A DNA stretch of 64,000 nucleotides from Aestuariivirga litoralis (GTDB taxonomy: Bacteria; Pseudomonadota; Alphaproteobacteria; Rhizobiales; Aestuariivirgaceae): the NCBI RefSeq assembly GCF_015714715.1, contig NZ_WAHS01000001.1, forward strand, positions 1,798,001 through 1,862,000, in the 5' to 3' direction. Below, piece after piece: positions 47,213-56,935 of the stretch. Under the pieces are notes generated by a model that was not told where the DNA came from, did not search any database, and was given only the letters and a program-made list of their open reading frames with translations. Positions within the stretch are counted from its first letter, which is position 1; every line of letters starts with the position of its first letter. A program made the position numbers and the translations under genes.

Positions 47213-48181
47213 ATGGCAAACAAATTTGGGGCAACCTCTACAACTGAAGACGTGCTGGCGGGCGTGGATTTGCGTGGCAAACGCGTTCTGGTGACTGGCG
47301 TTTCAGCCGGGCTGGGCGTGGAAACGGCACGCACATTGGCCGCGCATGGCGCATGGGTGGTGGGCACGGCGCGTGACCTCGCCAAGGCTGAAAAGGCCAC
47401 GGCGCACGTGCGCGCTGACGCCAAGAATGGCGGCGGGATTGAGTTGATCCAGCTTGATCTTGCCTCGCTGAAAAGCGCGCGTGCTGCCGCTGACAAGCTG
47501 GTCAAGGATGGCAAGACTTTCGACGTGGTGATTGCCAATGCCGGCGTGATGGTGCCGCCTTTCGGCAAAACGGTAGATGGCTTTGAAACGCAGATCGGCA
47601 CCAATTATCTGGGCCATTTTGTTTTCGTGAACCGGATTGCGAAACTGATTGCTGACGGTGGGCGTTTTGTCAGCCTGGCATCCTCAGGCCATCGCTTTTC
47701 GGATGTGAGCCTGGATGATCCGAATTTCGAAAAGACCGCTTATGAGCCGTGGACAGGTTATGGCCGCTCCAAGACTGCCAATGTACTTTTCGCGGTGGAG
47801 TTTGATCGCCGCCACAAGGCGCGTGGTGTGCGCGCTACGGCGGTGCATCCCGGCGGCATTCAGACTGAGCTTGGCCGGCACATGGATGCCGACGCCATTC
47901 CCGCCATGCTGAAAAACATCAATGCGGAATTGGCAGCTGCAGGCAAACCGCCCTACGCGTTCAAGACCGTACCGCAGGGCGCGGCCACGTCTGTCTGGGC
48001 GGGCTTTGTGGCCAAGGCCGATGATGTGGGCGGGCTTTATTGCGAGGATTGCAATCTCTCCACCGTTACCGATGGCGTGATCAACCCGGCAGCAGGTGGC
48101 GTGCGCGCCTATGCGCTCGACGGCGAACACGCCAAGGCCCTGTGGGCCAAGGGCGAAGAATGGGCCAGCGAGACGTTCTGA
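47213..48181 (+). CDS. Short-chain dehydrogenase/reductase
   Basis: NAD(P)-dependent oxidoreductase, 322 aa, resembling the retinol dehydrogenase/WW-domain oxidoreductase-like branch. Cofactor motif VTGVSAGLGVETA at about 27-39 (TGxxxGxG), NAG motif VIANAGVMVPP near 106, catalytic Ser in SLASSGHR near 154 and Tyr-x-x-x-Lys in GYGRSKTAN near 180. RDL after the second strand favours NADP. Probably induced by the ligand of the adjacent TetR repressor, as a detoxifying reductase. Confidence 0.9.
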   Translation: MANKFGATSTTEDVLAGVDLRGKRVLVTGVSAGLGVETARTLAAHGAWVVGTARDLAKAEKATAHVRADAKNGGGIELIQLDLASLKSARAAADKLVKDGKTFDVVIANAGVMVPPFGKTVDGFETQIGTNYLGHFVFVNRIAKLIADGGRFVSLASSGHRFSDVSLDDPNFEKTAYEPWTGYGRSKTANVLFAVEFDRRHKARGVRATAVHPGGIQTELGRHMDADAIPAMLKNINAELAAAGKPPYAFKTVPQGAATSVWAGFVAKADDVGGLYCEDCNLSTVTDGVINPAAGGVRAYALDGEHAKALWAKGEEWASETF

Positions 48182-48189
48182 TGCAATGC

Positions 48190-48220
48190 GCCCTCATCTG
48201 CCATGCAGGCGGATGAGGGC
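48190..48220 (+). terminator. hairpin after the SDR gene, related to the 50.4-kb repeat
   Basis: GCCCTCATCTGCC (48190-48202) pairs with GGCGGATGAGGGC (48208-48220) around ATGCA, with one G-U pair. It begins nine bases beyond the SDR stop and is followed by CTTTC only, so termination would be modest. The outer arms are the same as those of the large palindrome at 50366-50496. Confidence 0.65.
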
Positions 48221-48273
48221 CTTTCATGCGAGTGGGCTTTTGGCTAATACCGAGTCAAAGAGCGGAAACTTTC

Positions 48274-50361
48274 ATGAAAAAATACAATCTTACCGTTGAC
48301 GACCAGCTGGTTCACTTCATCGAGCAGGAGGCCCTGCCCGGCACCGGTGTGGATGGTGAGGCATTCTGGAAAAGCTTTTCCGAACTCGCCCATGACCTGG
48401 CACCGAAGAACCGCGCGCTGCTGGCCAAGCGTGATGACTTGCAGGCGAAGATCGATGACTGGAACCGCGCGCACAAGCAGCAGTTCGATGCTGCCACGTA
48501 TCAGGAATTCCTGAAATCGATTGGCTATCTGATTCCTGAAGGTGCGGATTTCCAGGTGACAACGCAGAATGTTGATCCGGAGATCGCATCGGTTGCGGGG
48601 CCGCAGCTAGTTGTGCCGGTGTCCAATGCGCGCTTTGCATTGAATGCCGCCAATGCGCGCTGGGGTTCGCTTTATGATGGGCTTTATGGCACCGATGCCT
48701 TGGGCAAGCCGGAAGGCAAGGGTTACGACCCTGAACACGGCGCGCAGGTGATTGCCTGGGCGCGCGGGCTGCTCGACGTGGCGGTTCCGCTGAAGCAGAA
48801 TTCCTGGACCACGCTGACCAGCTTTGAGCCATCACTCCTGAAAGACGAAAGCCAATATATGGGCACAGGCCGCGACAGCATTTTGCTGCGCAATCATGGC
48901 TTGCATATCGAAGTGATGTTTGACCGCGAGACGGTGATCGGCAAGAGCGATGCGCTGGGCATTTCCGATATCGTGATCGAGTCCGCCCTCACCACCATCA
49001 TGGACTGCGAAGATTCTGTCGCTGCCGTGGATGCCGAAGACAAGATCGGGGTTTACCGCAACTGGCTGGGCCTGATGAAGGGTGACCTTGAAGAAGCGAT
49101 CTCCAAAAATGGCAAGACCTTCACCCGCAAGCTGAACCCGGACCGCGCCTATGTGGATGCGGCGGGCAAAAGTTTCACACTGCCCGGGCGTTCGCTGATG
49201 CTGGTGCGCAATGTGGGGCACCTGATGACCAATCCGGCAATCACGCTGGACGATGGCCACGAGATTCCGGAAGGCATCATGGACGGCGTAATCACCACGC
49301 TGATCGCCCTGCATGATGTGGGCAAATCAGGCCGCCGCGCCAACAGCCGCGCTGGCAGCGTTTATATTGTGAAGCCTAAAATGCATGGGCCGGAGGAAGT
49401 GGCTTTTTCAGTGGAGATTTTCGGGCGGGTGGAAGCGCTGTTGGGCCTTGCCGCCAATACGATGAAAATCGGCATCATGGATGAAGAGCGGCGCACCACG
49501 GCCAATCTGAAGGAATGCATCCGCGCCGCCAAGGAGAGAATCTTCTTCATCAATACCGGCTTCCTCGACCGCACGGGCGATGAGATCCACACCTCGATGG
49601 AGCTTGGGCCCATGGTCCGCAAGGGCGACATGAAGGCGGCCACATGGATTGCGGCTTATGAGAACTGGAATGTGGACAAGGGGCTGGCGCTTGGTCTGCC
49701 CGGCCATGCCCAGATCGGCAAGGGCATGTGGGCGATCCCTGACCGGATGGCCGACATGCTGCATCAGAAAATTGCGCATCCGAAGGCGGGTGCGAATACG
49801 GCCTGGGTACCATCGCCCACCGCCGCCACTTTGCATGCCACGCATTATCACCGGGTGGATGTTCATGCCGTTCAGCGCGAACTGAAATCGCGCACGCCCG
49901 CGAAGCTCGATGACATCCTCACCATTCCGGTAGCGACGCGGCCGAACTGGAGCGCTGATGCGATCCAGAAGGAACTCGACAATAACGCCCAAGGCCTACT
50001 CGGCTATGTAGTGCGCTGGGTAGAGCAAGGTGTGGGCTGCTCGAAAGTGCCGGACATTGACAATGTGGGCCTGATGGAAGACCGGGCCACCTTGCGCATT
50101 TCATCGCAGCATATCTGCAACTGGCTAGCACATGGCGTGGTGACCGACGGCCAGGTGAGCGAAACGCTGGAGCGCATGGCGCTGGTGGTGGATGGCCAGA
50201 ATGCCAGCGATCCCGCCTACAAGCCGATGGCCAAGGATTTCAAAACGTCCCTCGCGTTCCAGGCCGCATGTGAACTGGTGTTCAAGGGCCGCGAGCAACC
50301 GAATGGCTATACCGAGCCGGTGCTGCATGCATATCGGCTGAAGGCGAAGGCGCGGGGCTGA
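48274..50361 (+). CDS. glcB: Malate synthase G
   Basis: Condenses acetyl-CoA with glyoxylate to malate (glyoxylate bypass and C2 metabolism), cytoplasmic monomer, 695 aa against about 720 for GlcB. Family G stretches visible: [29 protein letters not shown] near 115 (core [18 protein letters not shown]-like), catalytic-region [12 protein letters not shown] near 310, [17 protein letters not shown] near 363, [11 protein letters not shown]-like [15 protein letters not shown] near 400 and [18 protein letters not shown] near 427. The ATG at 48274 matches the usual MxxYxL-type start. Confidence 0.95.
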   Translation: MKKYNLTVDDQLVHFIEQEALPGTGVDGEAFWKSFSELAHDLAPKNRALLAKRDDLQAKIDDWNRAHKQQFDAATYQEFLKSIGYLIPEGADFQVTTQNVDPEIASVAGPQLVVPVSNARFALNAANARWGSLYDGLYGTDALGKPEGKGYDPEHGAQVIAWARGLLDVAVPLKQNSWTTLTSFEPSLLKDESQYMGTGRDSILLRNHGLHIEVMFDRETVIGKSDALGISDIVIESALTTIMDCEDSVAAVDAEDKIGVYRNWLGLMKGDLEEAISKNGKTFTRKLNPDRAYVDAAGKSFTLPGRSLMLVRNVGHLMTNPAITLDDGHEIPEGIMDGVITTLIALHDVGKSGRRANSRAGSVYIVKPKMHGPEEVAFSVEIFGRVEALLGLAANTMKIGIMDEERRTTANLKECIRAAKERIFFINTGFLDRTGDEIHTSMELGPMVRKGDMKAATWIAAYENWNVDKGLALGLPGHAQIGKGMWAIPDRMADMLHQKIAHPKAGANTAWVPSPTAATLHATHYHRVDVHAVQRELKSRTPAKLDDILTIPVATRPNWSADAIQKELDNNAQGLLGYVVRWVEQGVGCSKVPDIDNVGLMEDRATLRISSQHICNWLAHGVVTDGQVSETLERMALVVDGQNASDPAYKPMAKDFKTSLAFQAACELVFKGREQPNGYTEPVLHAYRLKAKARG

Positions 50362-50365
50362 AAGA

Positions 50366-50496
50366 GCCCTCATCCGCCTTCGGCACCTTCTCCCATCGCT
50401 GACGCGACGGGCGAAGGCAGCTTGCTGCCAAGCTTCAATCACATCGCCTTCTCCCGTTCGAAGAATGGGAGAAGGTGCCGACAGGCGGATGAGGGC
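50366..50496. repeat. 131-bp nested palindromic intergenic element
   Basis: Outer arms GCCCTCATCCGCC (50366-50378) and GGCGGATGAGGGC (50484-50496) are exact inverted repeats; inner arms CGGCACCTTCTCCCAT (50381-50396) and ATGGGAGAAGGTGCCG (50465-50480) are also exact. The centre holds GGCAGC-TT-GCTGCC (50416-50429), and a third CCTTCTCCC copy (50447-50455) allows an alternative fold. It fills the gap between the convergent glcB and thuB genes and resembles mosaic palindromic repeats common in rhizobial intergenic regions. It probably also stops transcription from both sides. Confidence 0.85.
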
Positions 50497-50502
50497 ACTT
50501 GG

Positions 50503-51573
50503 TTAGAGCGTTACCGTGCCTGACTTATCAGCGACGTAACAGGCATCCAGAACTTTTTGCAGATCGGCGGCCCGGCGGAAGCTCGGGTCGCCGTTTTGGC
50601 CTGAGGCTACTGCGGTGATGAATTTGCGGTAGTTGGTTTCCACCGCTTCGGTGCGCACCACGTCACGCCAGGCTTGGGTATGCACATCCTCGCCCACGCA
50701 TTTGCGCACAGTGGTGAGATCGTGGTCGTTCTGGATTTCCAGCGCGCCCTTGGTGCCGAAGACATTGAGGCGCAGCGTGTTGCCGTAACCGGTCATAAAG
50801 CGGCTGGCATGAATAATGCCCAGCGCGCCGTTTTCAAATTCCACCGTCATCGCCGCCGAGTCATTGGCGTCGAGTTCATATTTGCCAATTTTGTCATCCG
50901 GCGCCTTGTGGAAGGTTTTCAACCGGGCTTGCAGGCTGGTGGGCATCATGCCCACACAGAAGGTGGTGAAATCCAGAATGTGAATACCGACGTCACCCAG
51001 CACACCTTTGGAGCCGTGCTTTTCAGAGAGACGCCACAGCCACTTGTCTTCCTTGTCCCAGGCACCCCAGTGATTGCCGACCAGCCAGGACTGGCGGTAA
51101 CTGGCTTCGACATGGCGGATGTCGCCCAGCTCACCATCAGCCACGATCTTGCGCGCGGCATGCAGCCCGGCCACATTGCGGTAGGTGAGGTTCACCATGT
51201 TGATGAGCTTGTTCTTCTCTGCCGTGGTGGCCATTTCATTGGCGAGTTCAAAATTCTCGGCCAGCGGCTTTTCACAGAAGACATGCTTTCTGGCGTTCAG
51301 CAATTTCATCGTGGTGGGGTGATGAATGGAATCTGGCGTGACATTGGCGGCCGCATCGAACTGGCCCCATTTGATCGCTGCATCCAGATCGGTGAAATGC
51401 TTGGCGATGCCGAAGGTCTTGGCGAATTCCGCCGCGCGGCCTGGCACCACGTCAACCGTGCCTACCATTTCAACGCGCGGGTCTTGCGCAAAGTTTCCGG
51501 CGTGAGCTGCTGCCATGCCGCCAGTGCCGAGTACCAAGAGACGCACTTTTTTCGTCGAAGATTTTCCGAACAT
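50503..51573 (-). CDS. thuB: Gfo/Idh/MocA-family dehydrogenase, ThuB-like
   Basis: NAD(P)-dependent sugar oxidoreductase, 356 aa. Rossmann motif LVLGTGGMAAAHAGNF at about 13-28; the family EKP motif is CEKPLAEN near 100; C-terminal GFO_IDH_MocA_C domain from about 135 with DVGIHILDF near 198 containing the catalytic His. It is coupled to thuA (one-base overlap, TGATG). In Sinorhizobium ThuB oxidises trehalose and related disaccharides to 3-keto derivatives. Confidence 0.88.
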   Translation of the reverse strand: MFGKSSTKKVRLLVLGTGGMAAAHAGNFAQDPRVEMVGTVDVVPGRAAEFAKTFGIAKHFTDLDAAIKWGQFDAAANVTPDSIHHPTTMKLLNARKHVFCEKPLAENFELANEMATTAEKNKLINMVNLTYRNVAGLHAARKIVADGELGDIRHVEASYRQSWLVGNHWGAWDKEDKWLWRLSEKHGSKGVLGDVGIHILDFTTFCVGMMPTSLQARLKTFHKAPDDKIGKYELDANDSAAMTVEFENGALGIIHASRFMTGYGNTLRLNVFGTKGALEIQNDHDLTTVRKCVGEDVHTQAWRDVVRTEAVETNYRKFITAVASGQNGDPSFRRAADLQKVLDACYVADKSGTVTL

Positions 51574-52358
51574 CAGCGGAAGCCTTCTTCGCCATCGGCA
51601 TGCAAGCGCGGGCCTTTGACTTCCAGCGGCACGGGCGCCTTGTCATGCGGCACGTTGGGCGCATCATGGATGCCCTTCCACGCCGGACCAGGATTATAGG
51701 CCCAGCGCGTGGCGTTGCGGATGACCTGCAGCACTTCCTTATTGTAGTAAGTCGGATAGGCTTCGTGGCCGGGGCGGAAATAGAACACCTTGCCAGCACC
51801 GCGCGTGTAGGTGACGCCGGAGCGGAACACTTCGCCGCCTTCGAACCATGAGATCATCACGGTTTCATCGGGTTCTGGAATGGAGAAGGGTTCGCCATAC
51901 ATTTCTTCGTGTTCAATGAAGATCTGCTCGGGCAGGCCTTCGGCGATGGGATGATTGCGGTTGAGAATCCACACGCGCTCATTCTCGCCGGCTTCACGCC
52001 ATTTCAGCGCGCAAGGTGTGCCCATCAGGCGCTTGAAGATTTTCGAGAAATGGCCGGAATGCAACACGATCAGGCCCATGCCTTCGTAAACACGCTTGGC
52101 CACGCGCTCGACGATTTCATCCTTCACTTCACCGTGAGCGACGTGGCCCCACCACAACAGTACATCGGTTTCATCAAGCCGCTTTTGCGACAGGCCATGC
52201 TCGGCATCATCATCAAGACGGGCCTGCGAGACCTGGAAATCCTTGTCTTGCTTGAGGGCGTCAGCCAGGGCGCCATCCATACCCTTGGGGTAAAGCGAGG
52301 CGACGAGTTTGTTGGACTTCTCGTGGCGGTGTTCATGCCAAATCAATGTACGGATCAT
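51573..52358 (-). CDS. thuA: Trehalose utilisation protein ThuA
   Basis: Protein of the ThuA family (PF06283, glutamine-amidotransferase-like flavodoxin fold), 261 aa. Family stretches: VTIWHEHRHEK-like start (RTLIWHEHRHEK), LLWWGHVAHGEV near 67, GLIVLHSGHFSKIFKRLMGT near 95 and YTRGAGKVFYFRPGHEAYPTY near 183. It acts together with ThuB in trehalose catabolism via 3-keto sugars. It is 11 bases downstream of the GH13 gene. Confidence 0.92.
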   Translation of the reverse strand: MIRTLIWHEHRHEKSNKLVASLYPKGMDGALADALKQDKDFQVSQARLDDDAEHGLSQKRLDETDVLLWWGHVAHGEVKDEIVERVAKRVYEGMGLIVLHSGHFSKIFKRLMGTPCALKWREAGENERVWILNRNHPIAEGLPEQIFIEHEEMYGEPFSIPEPDETVMISWFEGGEVFRSGVTYTRGAGKVFYFRPGHEAYPTYYNKEVLQVIRNATRWAYNPGPAWKGIHDAPNVPHDKAPVPLEVKGPRLHADGEEGFR

Positions 52359-52369
52359 TTTGACTAACC

Positions 52370-53986
52370 TTACTTCAGTGAGAGATAGGCGGCCCCGCCG
52401 GGGCCAAATTCAAGCGTGTTGCCTTTGACTTCAGCGCGCAAAGCAGAGCCTGCGATCAACGACGCGCCAGCTGGCAAGGCATAGCTTGCTGGGGCGTTGG
52501 CGAAGTTGAACACGCAGAGCAGTTTTTCATTTCCGCCGCTGCGTTCAAAGGCCAGAATATCAGCGTCCGATGACAGGATGTTGATGTCGCCCTGGCGCAG
52601 AGCCGGATGCGCGTTGCGCAGCTTCAGGAAGCTTTGATAGGTGCTGTAGATCGATTGCGGGTTTTTCACCTGCGTGTCCGCCGCCACTTGCTGGTGCGCC
52701 GGGTTCACTGGCAGCCAGGTCTGGTTGGCATTGGAGAAGCCAGCCTGCGAGGCCTTCTGCTCCCAGGCCATCGGCGTGCGGCAACCATCGCGGCCCTTGA
52801 ATTCCGGCCAGAAGACTTTGCCGTAAGGATCCTGAATTTGGTCGAAGGTCAGCTCGCTTTCGGTGAAGCCCAGTTCCTCGCCCTGATAGAGGCAGATTGA
52901 GCCGCGCAAGCCGCAGAGCAGTGCAATTGAGAAAGTTGAGAGTGTTTCACGATCCGGAATGAAGCCGGCCCAGCGCGAGGCATGGCGCATGACATCGTGA
53001 TTGGAGAAGGCCCAGCAGGCCCAACTATCCGCAGCCACATTTTCAAAAGCAGTGATGGTCTTGGCGGTGTGATCCTTGCCGAAGGCGGGACTGAGGAATT
53101 CAAAGGCGTAGCACATATGAAGGCGGTTTTGGCCGCGGGTATATTCAGCAATGGTATTCAGCGATTTGTGGCCATCGCCCACTTCGCCCACGGCGGTGGT
53201 GGCGCCATATTCATCCATGACCGCGCGAAGCTTTTCGAGGAACAACAGGTTCTCGGGCCGCGACTTGTCATAGATGTGATCCTGCCAGCCGTAAGGATTG
53301 ACGCGCGGCACATCGCTGACCAGACGGTCTGGGAAGGGCGGATTGTCACGCAAGCTTGGATCGTGGGTGTAGTAATTCACCGTGTCGAGTCGGAAGCCAT
53401 CGACGCCGAGCTCCAGCCAGAAGCGCGCCACGTTGAGCAACTCTTCCACCACTTTCGGATTGTGGAAATTGAGGTCCGGCTGTTCTTTCAGGAAGTTGTG
53501 GAAAAAGTATTGCAGGCGACGCGCTTCCCATTCCCAGGCGCCACCGCCGAAGATCGACAGCCAATTGTTGGGCGGCGTGCCATCGGGCTTGGCATCGGCC
53601 CAGACATAATAATCGGCATAATCATTGTCGCGCGAGAGGCGGCTTTGCTTGAACCAGGGATGCTGGTCCGAAGTGTGCGACAGGACAAGGTCGATGATGA
53701 TCTTGAGCTTCAGGTCCTTGGCACGCGCCATCAGCGCCTTGAAATCCTCAAGGTTGCCGAACATCGGGTCGACACCCTTGTAGTCACTCACATCGTAACC
53801 GAAATCGAGCTGCGGCGAGGTGAAGAAGGGCGAGAGCCAGACGGCATCCACACCCAGCCCTGCAATGTGATCAAGCCGGCGGGTGATGCCTTTCAGGTCA
53901 CCAATGCCATCGCCATTGCTGTCCTGGTAGGAGCGCGGATAGATCTGATAGATCGACGCGCCCCGCCACCAATTCTTGTCACTCAT
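52370..53986 (-). CDS. aglA: Alpha-glucosidase, GH13 (AglA-like)
   Basis: Glycoside hydrolase family 13 enzyme, 538 aa, without signal peptide, so cytoplasmic. Conserved regions: DLVLSHTSDQHPWF near 99, nucleophile Asp201 in DGFRLDTVN, acid/base Glu268 in AVGEVGD, and Asp331 in FSNHDVMR. The QQE-type region LYQGEELGF near 365 and N-terminal WWRGASIYQIYPRSYQDSNGDGIGDL (core YQIYPRSY) match oligo-1,6-glucosidase/alpha-glucosidase. It would hydrolyse imported trehalose, maltose or sucrose. It is inserted between thuK and thuA. Confidence 0.93.
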   Translation of the reverse strand: MSDKNWWRGASIYQIYPRSYQDSNGDGIGDLKGITRRLDHIAGLGVDAVWLSPFFTSPQLDFGYDVSDYKGVDPMFGNLEDFKALMARAKDLKLKIIIDLVLSHTSDQHPWFKQSRLSRDNDYADYYVWADAKPDGTPPNNWLSIFGGGAWEWEARRLQYFFHNFLKEQPDLNFHNPKVVEELLNVARFWLELGVDGFRLDTVNYYTHDPSLRDNPPFPDRLVSDVPRVNPYGWQDHIYDKSRPENLLFLEKLRAVMDEYGATTAVGEVGDGHKSLNTIAEYTRGQNRLHMCYAFEFLSPAFGKDHTAKTITAFENVAADSWACWAFSNHDVMRHASRWAGFIPDRETLSTFSIALLCGLRGSICLYQGEELGFTESELTFDQIQDPYGKVFWPEFKGRDGCRTPMAWEQKASQAGFSNANQTWLPVNPAHQQVAADTQVKNPQSIYSTYQSFLKLRNAHPALRQGDINILSSDADILAFERSGGNEKLLCVFNFANAPASYALPAGASLIAGSALRAEVKGNTLEFGPGGAAYLSLK

Positions 53987-54022
53987 GCCTCATCTCCATT
54001 AGTTCGAGGCCACGCGTCGGAT

Positions 54023-55021
<999 letters not shown>

Positions 55022-55024
55022 GAT

Positions 55025-55864
55025 TTACCCCTTGACCCCACCGGCGGTGAGACCGGAAACAATTTTTCGTTGGAAGATGAGAACGAGTACGACGAGTGGA
55101 ATAGTGACGATCACTGATGCCGCCATGATCAGGCCCCACGGGATTTCGTGATCGGTGGAGCCAGAGAGAAGCGCAATGCCGACCGGCACGGTGCGGGCCG
55201 CATTGTTGGACGCTGTGAAAGTGAGCGCGAAGAGATATTCATTCCATGCCGAGATGAAGGCGAGCAGGCCCGTCGTAACCAAGGCCGGCCACATCAGTGG
55301 CATGAAAATCTTGGTGATGATGACCCAGGGCGATGCGCCGTCGACGATGGCCGCCTCCTCCAGCTCGATCGGCAGGTCACGCATGAAGGTGGTGAGCACC
55401 CAGACGGTGAAGGGCAGCGTGAAGATCATATAAGAGAAGATCAGCGACCAGTCGGTGTTGTAGATGCCCATGGACTGGATCACCTGAAAAAGTCCGGCTA
55501 GAACCGCAACCTGCGGAAACATGGACACGGCCAGAATGGTCATCAGAAGGAGCCCCCGGCCCTTGAATTTCACCCGGCTGAGCGAATAGGCCGCCGTGAC
55601 CGCCAGGAACAAGGCCAGGATGACGGTGATCGAGGCGACCCACAGCGAGTTCCACAGATTCTGCAGGAACGTGCCGTTGCCGCCGAACAGAACCTGTTGA
55701 TAATTCTCCAGCGAGAAGCTGGTGGGCAGATAGGTGATCTCGAACAAGGCAGCGCCAGATTTGAAGCTGGTGATGATCGCGTAATAGAAGGGGAACACCG
55801 CCTGCACGATGATGAAGGCGACGAAGGCGTAAAAAGCTGCAGTTTTATACCATGCGGTTTTCAT
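55025..55864 (-). CDS. thuG: Trehalose/maltose ABC transporter permease, ThuG-like
   Basis: Membrane subunit (MalG class), 279 aa, about six helices. The EAA loop is EEAAIVDGASPWVIITKIFMPLM near 165 (core EEAAIVDGASP). Its ATG shares one base with the thuF stop (TGATG). Confidence 0.92.
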   Translation of the reverse strand: MKTAWYKTAAFYAFVAFIIVQAVFPFYYAIITSFKSGAALFEITYLPTSFSLENYQQVLFGGNGTFLQNLWNSLWVASITVILALFLAVTAAYSLSRVKFKGRGLLLMTILAVSMFPQVAVLAGLFQVIQSMGIYNTDWSLIFSYMIFTLPFTVWVLTTFMRDLPIELEEAAIVDGASPWVIITKIFMPLMWPALVTTGLLAFISAWNEYLFALTFTASNNAARTVPVGIALLSGSTDHEIPWGLIMAASVIVTIPLVVLVLIFQRKIVSGLTAGGVKG

Positions 55865-56832
55865 CAGTTGCCTCCGGCGAGATTGACGCGGCCCAGTTTG
55901 ACATAGAGCGTCACCAGGATGAGCAGGAACAGGAAGAGGATGGTCGATTCCGCCGAGCCGTAGGCGAATTTGTCGAAATCGAAGAGATTCTCGCGCGCGA
56001 TCACCGACATGGTTTTGGTCTGTGAAGAGTTCGGCGTGAGGATGTAGACGAGATCGAAGATGCGCAGCGCATCAAGAAGGCGGAAGATCACCGCCACCAT
56101 CAACGCCGGACGGATCAGCGGCAGCGTCACCTTCCAGAACACTTTGACTGGATGAACGCCGTCGATCGAGGCTGCTTCATAGACATCGCCCGGCACTTGC
56201 TGAAGGCCGGCGAGTATGAGCAGCGCCATGAAAGGCAGCGTCTTCCAGGTATCAACGGCTACGACGGCGATCATCGAATAATCCGCATCGGCGGCCCAGG
56301 CGATTTTCTGGTGGATCAGCCCAAGGTCCATGAACAGGCGGTTGATGATACCGAGCTGGTCATTGAGCATCCAGCCCCACAGCTTGGCCGAAACCACCGT
56401 GGGAATGGCCCAGGGAATGAGGATCGCGGCGCGCACCAGGCCACGGCCCTTGAAATTGGCATTGAGCACGAGCGCCACCGCGAGGCCCAGCACCGTTTCC
56501 AGGAACACTGAAACTGCACCGAAGCGCACGGTGTTCCACACCGCGCCCCACCAGGCCTTGTCCATCAGCACGCCGCCATAGACGGTCTTGCCACTGTCAG
56601 TGGTGAAGCTGCGGAAGTAATTCTTGAAGCCGATCCATTGCGCATCCTTCAGATGCACCAGTGATGCGTCGGTGAAGGAATACCAGATGGTCAGAAAAAG
56701 CGGATAGGCGGCGACCAGCGCCAGCACGATCAGCATCGGCGTGAGGAAAAGCCAGGCGGCGCGCTGGCGCCCGGCCATCAATTGGTTGCGCTCAGGCGCT
56801 TGCGGTTGTTCTGTGATAGTGCTCATCGGCAT
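55864..56832 (-). CDS. thuF: Trehalose/maltose ABC transporter permease, ThuF-like
   Basis: Membrane subunit (MalF class without the large periplasmic domain), 322 aa, with about six or seven helices beginning near residue 28. The EAA loop is YEAASIDGVHPVKVFWKVTLPLIRP near 232 (core EAASIDGVHP). Two ATGs two codons apart are possible; AAGGGG lies five bases before the first. Confidence 0.92.
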   Translation of the reverse strand: MPMSTITEQPQAPERNQLMAGRQRAAWLFLTPMLIVLALVAAYPLFLTIWYSFTDASLVHLKDAQWIGFKNYFRSFTTDSGKTVYGGVLMDKAWWGAVWNTVRFGAVSVFLETVLGLAVALVLNANFKGRGLVRAAILIPWAIPTVVSAKLWGWMLNDQLGIINRLFMDLGLIHQKIAWAADADYSMIAVVAVDTWKTLPFMALLILAGLQQVPGDVYEAASIDGVHPVKVFWKVTLPLIRPALMVAVIFRLLDALRIFDLVYILTPNSSQTKTMSVIARENLFDFDKFAYGSAESTILFLFLLILVTLYVKLGRVNLAGGN

Positions 56833-56841
56833 GCCCCTTTT

Positions 56842-56920
56842 TCCCGCTTGAAAAGCGGGATGACCCCATTCGGGACTTCAGGAAAGAGTGCCCGCAGGCG
56901 GCACAGATGCCCCCTGCGGG
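56842..56920 (-). terminator. two hairpins between thuE and thuF
   Basis: CCCGCAGG-CGGCA with TGCCC-CCTGCGGG (56891-56920) lies 15 bases beyond the thuE stop; TCCCGCTT-GAA-AAGCGGGA (56842-56860) lies just before the thuF ribosome site. Neither has a T run on the minus strand, so they are likely stabilising or attenuating rather than strong terminators. Confidence 0.6.
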
Positions 56921-56935
56921 TTTCAAGATGTCAGC

